Of a stretch of DNA of 64,000 nt, positions 57,062 to 64,000 are shown piece after piece. The notes under the pieces were generated by a model. That model had not been told where the DNA came from. It saw nothing but the letters and a program-made list of their open reading frames with translations, and did no database searches. Each line of letters opens with the position of its first letter. Within the stretch, counting starts at the first letter, position 1. Position numbers and translations under genes: made by a program. Origin of the DNA: JADJEK01 sp052034255 (GTDB lineage: Bacteria > Planctomycetota > B15-G4 > JADJEK01); NCBI GenBank assembly GCA_052034255.1, contig JBPOIU010000063.1, positions 11,393-75,392 on the forward strand, read 5' to 3'.

Positions 57062-58525
57062 GTGAACACGATTCGAACTCTCGCTCAATGGAAGGCGAAG
57101 GGACTCTCGCGACCTGCGGAGAGCGTACGCGACGAACTGCGCCGCAATCTCATCTCGACGCTGCGGGCTGGCAAACCGCTGTTTTCGGGCATCGTCGGCT
57201 ACGACGACACGGTGGTCCCGCAAGTCGTCAACGCACTCCTCGCTCGCCACGACTTCATCCTGCTCGGCCTCCGCGGCCAGGCGAAGACGCGCTTGTTGCG
57301 ACAACTGACCGAACTCCTCGACCCATGGCTGCCCGCGATCGACGGTTGTCCACTGAACAGCCATCCGCTCGCGCCGTTGTCGGTCGAAGCCAAGCGCCTG
57401 GCCGCCGAACTCGGTGACGATCTCCCGCTGCGCTGGATCCCACGCGCGGAGCGCTATCGCGAGAAACTCGCCACGCCCGACATCACCGTGGCCGACTTGA
57501 TCGGCGACGTCGATCCGATCAAGGCCGCGGCGCGCAAGCTCGATCTGTCCGACGAACGTGCGATCCACTACGGGATCGTGCCGCGGACGAACCGCGGGAT
57601 CTTCGCCGTCAACGAGTTGCCCGACTTGCCGACGCGCATCCAAGTCGGATTGCTCGATCTCCTCGAAGAGCGTGACGTCCAGATCCGCGGTTTCCCGGTA
57701 CGCATCCCGCTCGACGTCCTGCTCGTGTTCTCCGCGAATCCCGAGGACTACACGAACCGCGGCTCCATCATCACGCCGCTGCGCGATCGCATCGAGTCCC
57801 AGATCGCGACCCACTATCCGCGCACGCTCGAGGACGGGCTCGCGATCACGACGCAGGAGGCGTGGCAGGAGCGCGGCGACGGCCCACGGGTCCTGGTACC
57901 GCGCTACCTGCGCGAGGTGATCGAGGAGACGGCGATCCAGGCGCGCACGTCGAGCTTCGTCGACCAGAACTCCGGCGTGTCGGCGCGCATGACGATCGCG
58001 CTGCTGGAGTTGGTGATCTCGAACGCGGAGCGGCGCGCGCTGCGGACGCACGCGGCGCGGGCGACGCCGCGCGTCACGGACCTGTACGCGGCCGACAGCG
58101 CGATCACGGGCAAGGTCGAACTCGTGTTCGAAGGCGAGCGCGAAGGTCCACGGGCCGTCGCGGCCAAGCTGATCGGGAAGGCGGTGAAGGTCGTGTTCGA
58201 CCGAGTCCTGCCCGATCCGTACCGCGAAGGCGGCGGCGCGCAGGTGTACGAGAAGCTGCTCGCGCATTTCCGCGGCGGTCGCCGCGTCGCGCTCAGCGAC
58301 CGCATGGACGACACGCAGTACCGCGCGGCACTATCGGCCGTGCCCGATCTCGAAGCGCTCGCCCGCAACTTCTTCGCGAGCAACGACGCCGATGAAATCG
58401 CCGCGGCGATGGAGTTCATCCTCGAGGGACTGCATCAGGCTTCGATCCTCAGCAAGGACGTGTCGCCCGAAGGCACGAACTACGGCGATGAATTCGACGA
58501 CATGGTGAAAGGTCTGAAGGACTGA
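57062..58525 (+). CDS. MoxR/magnesium-chelatase-type AAA+ ATPase
   Basis: The 487-residue product has the AAA+ layout of magnesium-chelatase subunit I and MoxR proteins. The Walker A is an unusual GLRGQAKTR; after a long insert, IFAVNELPDLPTRIQVGLLDLLEER gives the Walker B and sensor region, followed by VLLVFSANPEDYTNRGSIITPLRDRI. The C-terminal helical part (about 330-487) includes FEGEREGPRAVAAKLIG. MoxR and VWA proteins usually act as pairs that insert cofactors or mature complexes, and here the VWA gene follows after four bases. The GTG start has only a weak upstream purine run. Confidence 0.85.
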   Translation: MNTIRTLAQWKAKGLSRPAESVRDELRRNLISTLRAGKPLFSGIVGYDDTVVPQVVNALLARHDFILLGLRGQAKTRLLRQLTELLDPWLPAIDGCPLNSHPLAPLSVEAKRLAAELGDDLPLRWIPRAERYREKLATPDITVADLIGDVDPIKAAARKLDLSDERAIHYGIVPRTNRGIFAVNELPDLPTRIQVGLLDLLEERDVQIRGFPVRIPLDVLLVFSANPEDYTNRGSIITPLRDRIESQIATHYPRTLEDGLAITTQEAWQERGDGPRVLVPRYLREVIEETAIQARTSSFVDQNSGVSARMTIALLELVISNAERRALRTHAARATPRVTDLYAADSAITGKVELVFEGEREGPRAVAAKLIGKAVKVVFDRVLPDPYREGGGAQVYEKLLAHFRGGRRVALSDRMDDTQYRAALSAVPDLEALARNFFASNDADEIAAAMEFILEGLHQASILSKDVSPEGTNYGDEFDDMVKGLKD

Positions 58526-58529
58526 TGCC

Positions 58530-59633
58530 GTGGTGAAGGTCACGTACCGCCGCTTCGATCCGCGCACGACGTCCGCGCAAGAGCGCTTCGAGCGGACGCG
58601 CAAGCTGTGGCTGCATCTCGCATTGATGGCGGACGGGGATCTCGCGCAGGCGGAGCGCTGGCTCGACCAGGTCGATCGGCGCATGGGCGTGTTCGATGCG
58701 GCGTTCACGAAGGCGCAGTTCTTCGAACGACTGCAGCGCGATGGAATCGTCGAGCGCGAACGTGGCGGAGCGATGCGCCTCGGCGCCGGTGGCGAGCTCG
58801 CGATTCGACGCGACGCCTTGGCCCGCTTGTTCGCCGCGCTGAAGCCGGGGGCGCGGGCCGGCGAGGGCTCGCATCGCACGAAGACGACGGGGCCCGGTCA
58901 GGAGCGCACCTCCGAGACGCGACCGTACGCGTTCGGCGACGAGCCGAGTTCGATCGACTTCCGCGCGTCGATGCACAACGCGCTGCGGCGCGGCGGCCTC
59001 GAGCCCTCATGGGAAGAGCGCGACTTCGAAGTGTTCGAGACCGAGGCGCTGACCTCGTGCGCCAGCGTGATCCTGATCGACGTCTCGCACTCGATGACGC
59101 TGTACGGCGAAGACCGCATCACGCCCGCGAAGCAGGTCGCGCTCGCGCTCGTGGAACTGATCCGCACGCGCTATCCGAAGGACGCCCTTTCCGTCGTGCT
59201 GTTCGGTGACGAAGCCCGCGAAGTTCCGCTGCATCGGATCCCGTACGTCGGCAACGGTCCGTTCCACACCAACACGCGGGCCGGGCTCCAGCTCGCGGCG
59301 CGCCTGCTCGCGCGCAAGAAGCACCCGAACAAGCAGATCCTGATGATCACGGACGGCAAGCCGTCGGCGCTGACGGAAGCCGACGGCTCGCTGTACAAGA
59401 ACTCGTTCGGCCTCGACGACCGCGTCGTCGTGGCGACGCTCGACGAAGCCGCGCGCCTGCGCAAGGACGGCATCGTCGTGACCACGTTCATGCTCACCGA
59501 CGACCCCACGCTGGTCGGGTTCGTCGAGACGTTCACGCGCACGAACCACGGCCGGGCGTACTACGCGAGCGCGGACCGGCTCGGCAGTTTCGTACTGGTG
59601 GACTACATCCGGAACCGCCGCGGTCGGGTGTAG
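58530..59633 (+). CDS. VWA-domain partner of the MoxR-type ATPase
   Basis: The 367-residue product has a helical N-terminal part (1-100) and a C-terminal von Willebrand A domain. The metal-ion site is complete: DVSHSMTLYGEDR (DxSxS), the Thr in HTNTRAGL and MITDGKPSALTE. These residues bind a divalent metal and a protein ligand. With the preceding ATPase it forms the usual two-component chaperone, whose client is unknown here. The start is one of two adjacent GTGs (58530 or 58533). The stop TAG is part of the next gene's -10-like box. Confidence 0.88.
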   Translation: MVKVTYRRFDPRTTSAQERFERTRKLWLHLALMADGDLAQAERWLDQVDRRMGVFDAAFTKAQFFERLQRDGIVERERGGAMRLGAGGELAIRRDALARLFAALKPGARAGEGSHRTKTTGPGQERTSETRPYAFGDEPSSIDFRASMHNALRRGGLEPSWEERDFEVFETEALTSCASVILIDVSHSMTLYGEDRITPAKQVALALVELIRTRYPKDALSVVLFGDEAREVPLHRIPYVGNGPFHTNTRAGLQLAARLLARKKHPNKQILMITDGKPSALTEADGSLYKNSFGLDDRVVVATLDEAARLRKDGIVVTTFMLTDDPTLVGFVETFTRTNHGRAYYASADRLGSFVLVDYIRNRRGRV

Positions 59634-59636
59634 ACT
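59631..59636 (+). promoter_or_regulatory. -10-like box of the AlgJ-like operon
   Basis: TAGACT overlaps the stop codon of the VWA gene and lies 37 bases before the next ATG. The leader after it is C/T-rich. Confidence 0.35.
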
Positions 59637-59673
59637 CCCGCGCCCTTTCCCCCTCTCCCCTCCGGCCGGATCC

Positions 59674-61200
59674 ATGCTGCGTCGCCTCGGCCTCGCCATC
59701 GCCGCCTCGATCTTCTTCTTGGTCGTGCTGGCGGTCCCGGCCTACGAATGGGCTGGTGGCGTTTGGCCCGGGAGCGGACTCGACCAGCCGTTCTCCGGCG
59801 AAGCCATCCGACGCGGCGAGTTGGCGAAGGCGATCGAGAAAGACCTTTCGCGCCACGAGCGCGTGCCCGGCCTGATCCGCGGCACCTACAACGAATTGAC
59901 GTTCCAGGCGTTCCGCCACACGCCGAGCGAAGTGCTACTCGGAGCGGACGGCTGGTTCTTCCTCGGCGCATCTACGCGAGACTTCCCGGTAGCGCTCGAG
60001 CGCGAGGCATTGCCGCGCACGGCCGAGCTCATCGCGCAAACCGTGCGCTGGTTCGAGGCCAACGGCACCAAGGTCGTCGTGCTGTTCGTGCCCGAGAAGT
60101 CGAGCCTGCTGCCCGACGCAGTACGCGCCGCCGAACCGAACTTCCAGCCGATGTATGACGCCAGCTGCGCGGCCTTCCGTGCGCATGGCCTCGGTGTCAT
60201 CGACCCGCGGCCGGTCCTGACCCACGACGGCACGTTGCTGTATCACAAGAACGACACCCACTGGACCAGCGATGGCGCCGTCGCCGCGGCACGTCTCACG
60301 GTTTCGCGCATCGTCGAACACTACGGCAGCGCGGAGGCCGTTCCCGGCGCGGTGGTCGAGGGCGAGATCTTCCAGAACGGTCCGCGCCGGCACGTCGGTG
60401 ACCTCGTGAAGATGCTCGGCTTGCGCGACGGCGGAGAGCTCGAGCTCTCGCTCGGCGTCACGACGGCCACGATCGTCGGTCGCGATCCGAAATCGCAGAA
60501 GCTGCTCGACTCCAAGGTGCCCGAGGACATCGTGCTGGTCGGCACGAGCTACTCGCACGGCTACTTCTTGCCGAGCGTGTTCTCCGCGCTGCTTGGCCGC
60601 CGCGTCGAGAATCGCGCGATCATCGGCCGCGGGCCGATCGTTCCGTTGCTGCAGGTCGCACAAGAAGCGCTGCTCGGCCGCCGCACCTTCCCGAAGCTGA
60701 TGATCTGGGAGATCCCCGAGCGCTTCCTGTTCGTCAGCGCCGAGCGCGATCTGCGACCACCGCTCGAGAACCTGCTGCGCGCGACGCACTACGACCCGCG
60801 CACCGAGACGCCGGTCGCCGCCGATCCTGGACCCGTGAACAACATGCAGGTCACCGGGCTCGGGAACGGTGAGTTCGACGCGGTCGCCGCGTCGATGGCG
60901 CCCCAGTTCACGCTGCTGTTGAAGGAGCCGATCGTCGGCGACGGCTCGAAGGCCCTCGTGTTCGAGCTGCGCTCGCCGACGCCGACGATGTCGCGCGTGC
61001 ACTTCGACGTCGGCGCGGGCTTCGACGGTCGCAACAAGTTCGAGGGCTGGCAGATCGGGTTCGACGCCGATCAACTGATGGTCGTGCCGCTGACGACGCC
61101 GAACCACGCGCCGATCCGCGCACTGCGCATCGACCCCATCTCGGTGCAGGCCGCGTTCCACGTCGGCCGCCTACGTCTTTGGACGGAGGCGGCCAAGTGA
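59674..61200 (+). CDS. AlgJ/AlgX-like SGNH O-acetyltransferase
   Basis: The 508-residue product has one N-terminal membrane helix (LAIAASIFFLVVLAVPAYEW) and a periplasmic SGNH-fold acetyltransferase domain. The catalytic residues fit the AlgX/AlgJ order: Asp194 and His196 in YHKNDTHW and Ser292 in GTSYSHG, with 96 residues between His and Ser as against 93 in AlgX. The last 130 residues form a beta-rich domain that may bind the polymer. It receives acetyl groups from the MBOAT partner and modifies a polysaccharide or other glycan. The MBOAT gene overlaps its stop (GTGA). Confidence 0.9.
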   Translation: MLRRLGLAIAASIFFLVVLAVPAYEWAGGVWPGSGLDQPFSGEAIRRGELAKAIEKDLSRHERVPGLIRGTYNELTFQAFRHTPSEVLLGADGWFFLGASTRDFPVALEREALPRTAELIAQTVRWFEANGTKVVVLFVPEKSSLLPDAVRAAEPNFQPMYDASCAAFRAHGLGVIDPRPVLTHDGTLLYHKNDTHWTSDGAVAAARLTVSRIVEHYGSAEAVPGAVVEGEIFQNGPRRHVGDLVKMLGLRDGGELELSLGVTTATIVGRDPKSQKLLDSKVPEDIVLVGTSYSHGYFLPSVFSALLGRRVENRAIIGRGPIVPLLQVAQEALLGRRTFPKLMIWEIPERFLFVSAERDLRPPLENLLRATHYDPRTETPVAADPGPVNNMQVTGLGNGEFDAVAASMAPQFTLLLKEPIVGDGSKALVFELRSPTPTMSRVHFDVGAGFDGRNKFEGWQIGFDADQLMVVPLTTPNHAPIRALRIDPISVQAAFHVGRLRLWTEAAK

Positions 61201-62633
61201 TCTTCGCCAGCCAGATCTTCCTGTTCTGGTTCCTGCCGCTCGTCCTGCTCACGTACTACATCGTGCCGACGCGGGCGCGGTCGGCGTGGCTGACGCTCGC
61301 GAGCCTCGTGTTCTACGGCTGGTGGCGCGTCGATTTCACGGTCTTGATGCTGATCTCGACCGTGCTCGATTTCATCTTCGGTGGCGTCATCGGCCGCGCC
61401 GGGGCGCGGATCGCGGCGCAACCCGCCGGCTCGCCGGAATTGCCCGGGCTGATCCGCAGGCGCAAGTTGCTGTTGACGCTGTCGATCTGCGCGAACCTCG
61501 GGATGCTCGCGTACTTCAAGTACATGAACTTCGGCGTGGATTCGCTGAACGCGATCCTGACGAGCATGGGCTTCGAAGGCGTCAGTTGGCCGAAGGTGAT
61601 CCTGCCGGTCGGGATCTCCTTCTACACGTTCCAGACGATGAGCTACACGATCGACGTGTACCGCGGCGAAGCCCCGCCCGTCCGCAACATCGTCGACTTC
61701 TCGTGCTTCGTGACGCTGTTCCCACAGCTCGTCGCGGGGCCGATCGTCCGCTACCAGACGCTCGCGGATCAACTGCGCGAGCGCACGCATACCTGGGACA
61801 AGTTCGCGCTGGGCACGTCGCTGTTCCAGATCGGCTTCGCGAAGAAGATCCTGCTCGCCGACACCGTCTCGCGGATCGCCGACTCCGCGTTCGCGCTGCA
61901 GACGCCGACGACCGCCGAGGCGTGGCTCGGAACGCTCGCGTACGCGTTCCAGATCTACTTCGACTTCTCCGGCTATTCGGACATGGCGATCGGGCTCGGC
62001 CTGATGTTCGGCTTCGAGTTCCCCACCAACTTCGACTCGCCGTACAAGAGCCGCAGCGTCACCGAGTTCTGGCGCCGCTGGCACATCTCGCTGTCCACTT
62101 GGCTCCGCGATTACCTCTACATCCCGCTCGGCGGCAACCGCGGCAGCGAGACGCGAACGTACGTCAACCTGATGATCACGATGCTGCTCGGCGGCTTGTG
62201 GCACGGCGCCGCGTGGACCTACGTCGCTTGGGGCGCGTACCAGGGTGTGCTGCTCGCGTTCGAGCGCTTCACGAACCGCCGACCGCTGTACTGGCGCACG
62301 CCCGTGGTCGTCCAGGTCGGCCTGACGTTCGTCATCACGCTCGGCGGCTGGGTGTTCTTCCGGGCCACGGACATCGGGCAGGCCGGACGTTTCCTCGCCG
62401 CGATGGTCGGCTCTTGCGACGGTGACATCGGATCACGGCGCTTCTCGATCGACCAAATGCAGTGGCTCGCGCTCGGGGCCTGCGCGTTCGTCGCGTGGTT
62501 CCTGCCGAACTCGAATCGAGTCGCGCGCGAGCGCACGCCGTGGATCGTGATCGGCGCGGCGCTCATCTTCCCGCTCGCGGTCTGCCACCTCTACTTCCAG
62601 CGCTATTCGCCATTCTTGTATTTCCAGTTCTGA
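61197..62633 (+). CDS. MBOAT-family O-acetyl transporter, AlgI-like
   Basis: The 478-residue polytopic membrane protein should pass acetyl groups from the cytoplasm to the periplasm for the AlgJ-like enzyme. It has about ten hydrophobic helices, the conserved GISFYTFQTMSYTIDVYRGE, the segment FWRRWHISLSTWLRDYLYIP and the catalytic His336 in GGLWHGAAW. The GTG start overlaps the previous stop and follows GGAGG by seven bases. No polymerase or export genes of an alginate type are adjacent, so the modified glycan is unknown. Confidence 0.94.
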   Translation: MIFASQIFLFWFLPLVLLTYYIVPTRARSAWLTLASLVFYGWWRVDFTVLMLISTVLDFIFGGVIGRAGARIAAQPAGSPELPGLIRRRKLLLTLSICANLGMLAYFKYMNFGVDSLNAILTSMGFEGVSWPKVILPVGISFYTFQTMSYTIDVYRGEAPPVRNIVDFSCFVTLFPQLVAGPIVRYQTLADQLRERTHTWDKFALGTSLFQIGFAKKILLADTVSRIADSAFALQTPTTAEAWLGTLAYAFQIYFDFSGYSDMAIGLGLMFGFEFPTNFDSPYKSRSVTEFWRRWHISLSTWLRDYLYIPLGGNRGSETRTYVNLMITMLLGGLWHGAAWTYVAWGAYQGVLLAFERFTNRRPLYWRTPVVVQVGLTFVITLGGWVFFRATDIGQAGRFLAAMVGSCDGDIGSRRFSIDQMQWLALGACAFVAWFLPNSNRVARERTPWIVIGAALIFPLAVCHLYFQRYSPFLYFQF

Positions 62634-62652
62634 CGGCGACGCGTCGCGATCC

Positions 62653-62666
62653 GCACGGTTTCGTGC
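62653..62666 (+). terminator. Short hairpin after the AlgI-like gene
   Basis: GCACG-gttt-CGTGC is a perfect 5-bp hairpin 20 bases past the stop; the palindrome GCGACGCGTCGC lies just before it. Confidence 0.3.
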
Positions 62667-62723
62667 CTGCCGGCGCTGGTCATGAGAAAAACGCTGGTGG
62701 CTTCGTGCGGCGCACGCCACCCG

Positions 62724-62729
62724 TATGAT
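62724..62729 (+). promoter_or_regulatory. -10-like box of the CoA-transferase operon
   Basis: TATGAT (five of six matches to TATAAT) lies 24 bases before the ATG of subunit A, followed by the Shine-Dalgarno GAGGA. Confidence 0.5.
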
Positions 62730-62753
62730 CCGGGCCTCTCCGAGGATTCCCCG

Positions 62754-63449
62754 ATGAACAAGCTCATCCCCTCCGCCCAGGACGCCATCGCCGGCATCAC
62801 CGACGGCATGACGCTCGCGGTCGGCGGCTTCGGTCTGTGCGGCATTCCCGAGCACCTGATCGCGGCGTTGCGCGATTCCGGCGTCAAGGATCTGACGATC
62901 GTCTCGAACAACGCCGGAGTCGACGACTTCGGCCTCGGGCTGCTGCTGAGAACCCGCCAGATCCGCAAGATGGTCTCGTCGTACGTCGGCGAGAACAAGA
63001 CGTTCGAGCGCCAGTTCCTCGACGGCTCGCTCGAGGTCGAACTCGTGCCGCAAGGCACGCTGGCCGAGCGCATCCGCGCGGGCGGAGCCGGCATCCCCGC
63101 GTTCTTCACCCCGACCGGCGTGGGCACGCGCGTGGCGGAAGGCAAGGAAACGCGCGTCATCGACGGTCGCGAGTACGTGCTCGAACGCGGCATCCGCGCC
63201 GACTTCGCGCTGATCAAGGCCTGGAAGGCCGATCCGCACGGCAACCTCGTGTTCCGCAAGACGGCGCGCAACTTCAACCCGATGATGGCGACCTGCGCCC
63301 GCGTGACGGTCGCCGAGGTCGAGGAGATCGTTCCGCTGGGAGCGCTCGAACCCGACGCGATCCACACACCGGGCATCTACGTCAAACGGCTCGTGCGCGG
63401 CGGCACGTACGAGAAACGCATCGAACAACGCACGACCCGCCCGACCTGA
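62754..63449 (+). CDS. 3-oxoacid CoA-transferase subunit A
   Basis: This subunit carries the CoA-binding part of succinyl-CoA:3-ketoacid or acetate:acetoacetate CoA-transferase. The 231-residue product has the family start with DGMTLAVGGFGLCGIPEHLI, the glycine-rich CoA site and YVGENKTFERQFLDG, and later FFTPTGVGT and KADPHGNLVFRKTARNFNP. The length is normal. The ATG is chosen for the family N-terminus and the upstream GAGGA. Subunit B follows after 37 bases. The donor (succinyl-CoA or acetyl-CoA) cannot be fixed from sequence. Confidence 0.93.
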   Translation: MNKLIPSAQDAIAGITDGMTLAVGGFGLCGIPEHLIAALRDSGVKDLTIVSNNAGVDDFGLGLLLRTRQIRKMVSSYVGENKTFERQFLDGSLEVELVPQGTLAERIRAGGAGIPAFFTPTGVGTRVAEGKETRVIDGREYVLERGIRADFALIKAWKADPHGNLVFRKTARNFNPMMATCARVTVAEVEEIVPLGALEPDAIHTPGIYVKRLVRGGTYEKRIEQRTTRPT

Positions 63450-63486
63450 CGGACTCGCCGCTACTCGCGCCTTCGAAGGATTGACG

Positions 63487-64000
63487 ATGGCTCTCACTCG
63501 CGAACAGATCGTCCGCCGCGCCGCGCAAGAACTGCGCGACGGCTACTACGTGAACCTCGGCATCGGCATCCCGACCTTGGTCGCGAACTGCATTCCGCCG
63601 GGAATGGACATCGTGCTGCAGAGCGAGAACGGCATGCTCGGCATCGGCCCGTTCCCGACGGAGGCCGAGGTCGATCCCGACCTGATCAACGCCGGCAAGC
63701 AAACGATCACCGAAGCGAAGGGCGCCGCGTATTTCCACTCCGCCGACTCCTTCGCGATGATCCGCGGCGGCCACGTCGACCTGACGATCCTCGGCGCGAT
63801 GCAGGTCTCGCAAGACGGTGACCTCGCGAACTGGATGATCCCCGGGAAGATGGTCAAGGGCATGGGCGGCGCCATGGACTTGGTCGCCGGAGCGCGCCGC
63901 GTGGTGGTGACGATGGAGCACGTCGCGAAGGGCGACGAGCAGAAGATCCTGCGCCAATGCTCGCTGCCGTTGACCGGGCGGCGAGTCGTGCATCGCGTGA
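63487..64000 (+). CDS. 3-oxoacid CoA-transferase subunit B, C-terminus beyond window
   Basis: The frame from the ATG at 63487 remains open for 171 codons to the window end, so the gene is partial (full-length subunits have about 210-220 residues). The product starts ALTREQIVRRAAQELRDGYY, then has NLGIGIPTLVANCIP and the catalytic glutamate in SENGMLGIGPFP, which forms the CoA thioester intermediate. GGHVDLTILGAMQVSQDGDLANW also fits. GAAGGA precedes the start. With subunit A it converts ketoacids and CoA esters in ketone body or short-chain acid metabolism. Confidence 0.95.
   Translation, partial: MALTREQIVRRAAQELRDGYYVNLGIGIPTLVANCIPPGMDIVLQSENGMLGIGPFPTEAEVDPDLINAGKQTITEAKGAAYFHSADSFAMIRGGHVDLTILGAMQVSQDGDLANWMIPGKMVKGMGGAMDLVAGARRVVVTMEHVAKGDEQKILRQCSLPLTGRRVVHRV

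Noticed and set aside
1..64000. tRNA, rRNA, tmRNA, RNase P RNA, SRP RNA, riboswitches and CRISPR arrays
   Set aside because: Read by eye on both strands for T-loops, clover-leaf arms, conserved RNA motifs and regular repeats. Nothing convincing was seen; a covariance-model scan would be needed to exclude weak cases.
1..64000. Insertion sequences, integrases, prophage or attachment sites
   Set aside because: No transposase, integrase or phage structural gene was found. The phage-like beta module in GspK and GspJ sits inside normal pseudopilin genes with unbroken reading frames.

Overview
The window looks like chromosomal DNA of a GC-rich member of the Planctomycetota (PVC superphylum). Direct support is a PVC-type small basic protein (40157-40450), two EutN/CcmL vertex proteins, a large exported proteome with many TPR, FHA and pilin-like proteins, and dense -1/+4 gene overlaps. 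I see no rRNA or tRNA, no CRISPR array, no phage and no insertion sequence. The species cannot be named from the sequence.

Layout. 1-4608: a partial coiled-coil exported protein, ndk, rqcH, a TPR lipoprotein, rnpA and yidD. 4690-7580: a membrane-anchored SurA/PpiD-like protein and scpB. 7705-27274: a type II secretion/type IV pilus-like machine on the minus strand in three units. These are a tandem-FHA protein, a PilM-PilN fusion, PilO/GspM and a TPR protein (26282 to 18747); GspG, GspH, a 1,714-residue GspK-like protein, GspJ, GspI, a TPR/zinc protein and a parvulin-like protein (18639 to 7705); and a membrane protein with a GspG-like domain (27274 to 26447). A divergent regulator, FHA-GAF-AAA-Fis (27417-29201), carries a degenerate AAA core.

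29332-41182: acyl-CoA synthetases, a bacilliredoxin pair (BrxA/B and BrxC) read divergently, citrate synthase, an M1 aminopeptidase, der, queE and the small basic protein. 41417-45118: an operon of soluble Ser/Thr kinase, CxxCxxCC protein, TPR metallopeptidase and pdxA. 45441-48667: a single-ring Hsp100-like AAA protein, an exported thioredoxin-fold/HEAT protein and arfB. 48727-52478: a second, minor-pilin operon. 52989-54983: a parvulin-like protein and two microcompartment vertex proteins. 55003-62633: amidohydrolase, MoxR-like AAA plus VWA pair, and an AlgJ/AlgI O-acetylation pair. 62754-64000: the two subunits of a 3-oxoacid CoA-transferase, the second cut by the window end.

Regulatory signals are unusually readable. 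Many genes have a -10-like TAnnnT box 24-60 bases upstream. Two pilus-type genes have this box exactly seven bases before the start codon, which predicts leaderless mRNAs. Long GC-rich hairpins follow many stop codons, and in several the G.U pairs tell which strand is transcribed. Two intergenic blocks (about 37643-37890 on plus and 52704-52790 on minus) look like non-coding RNA candidates.
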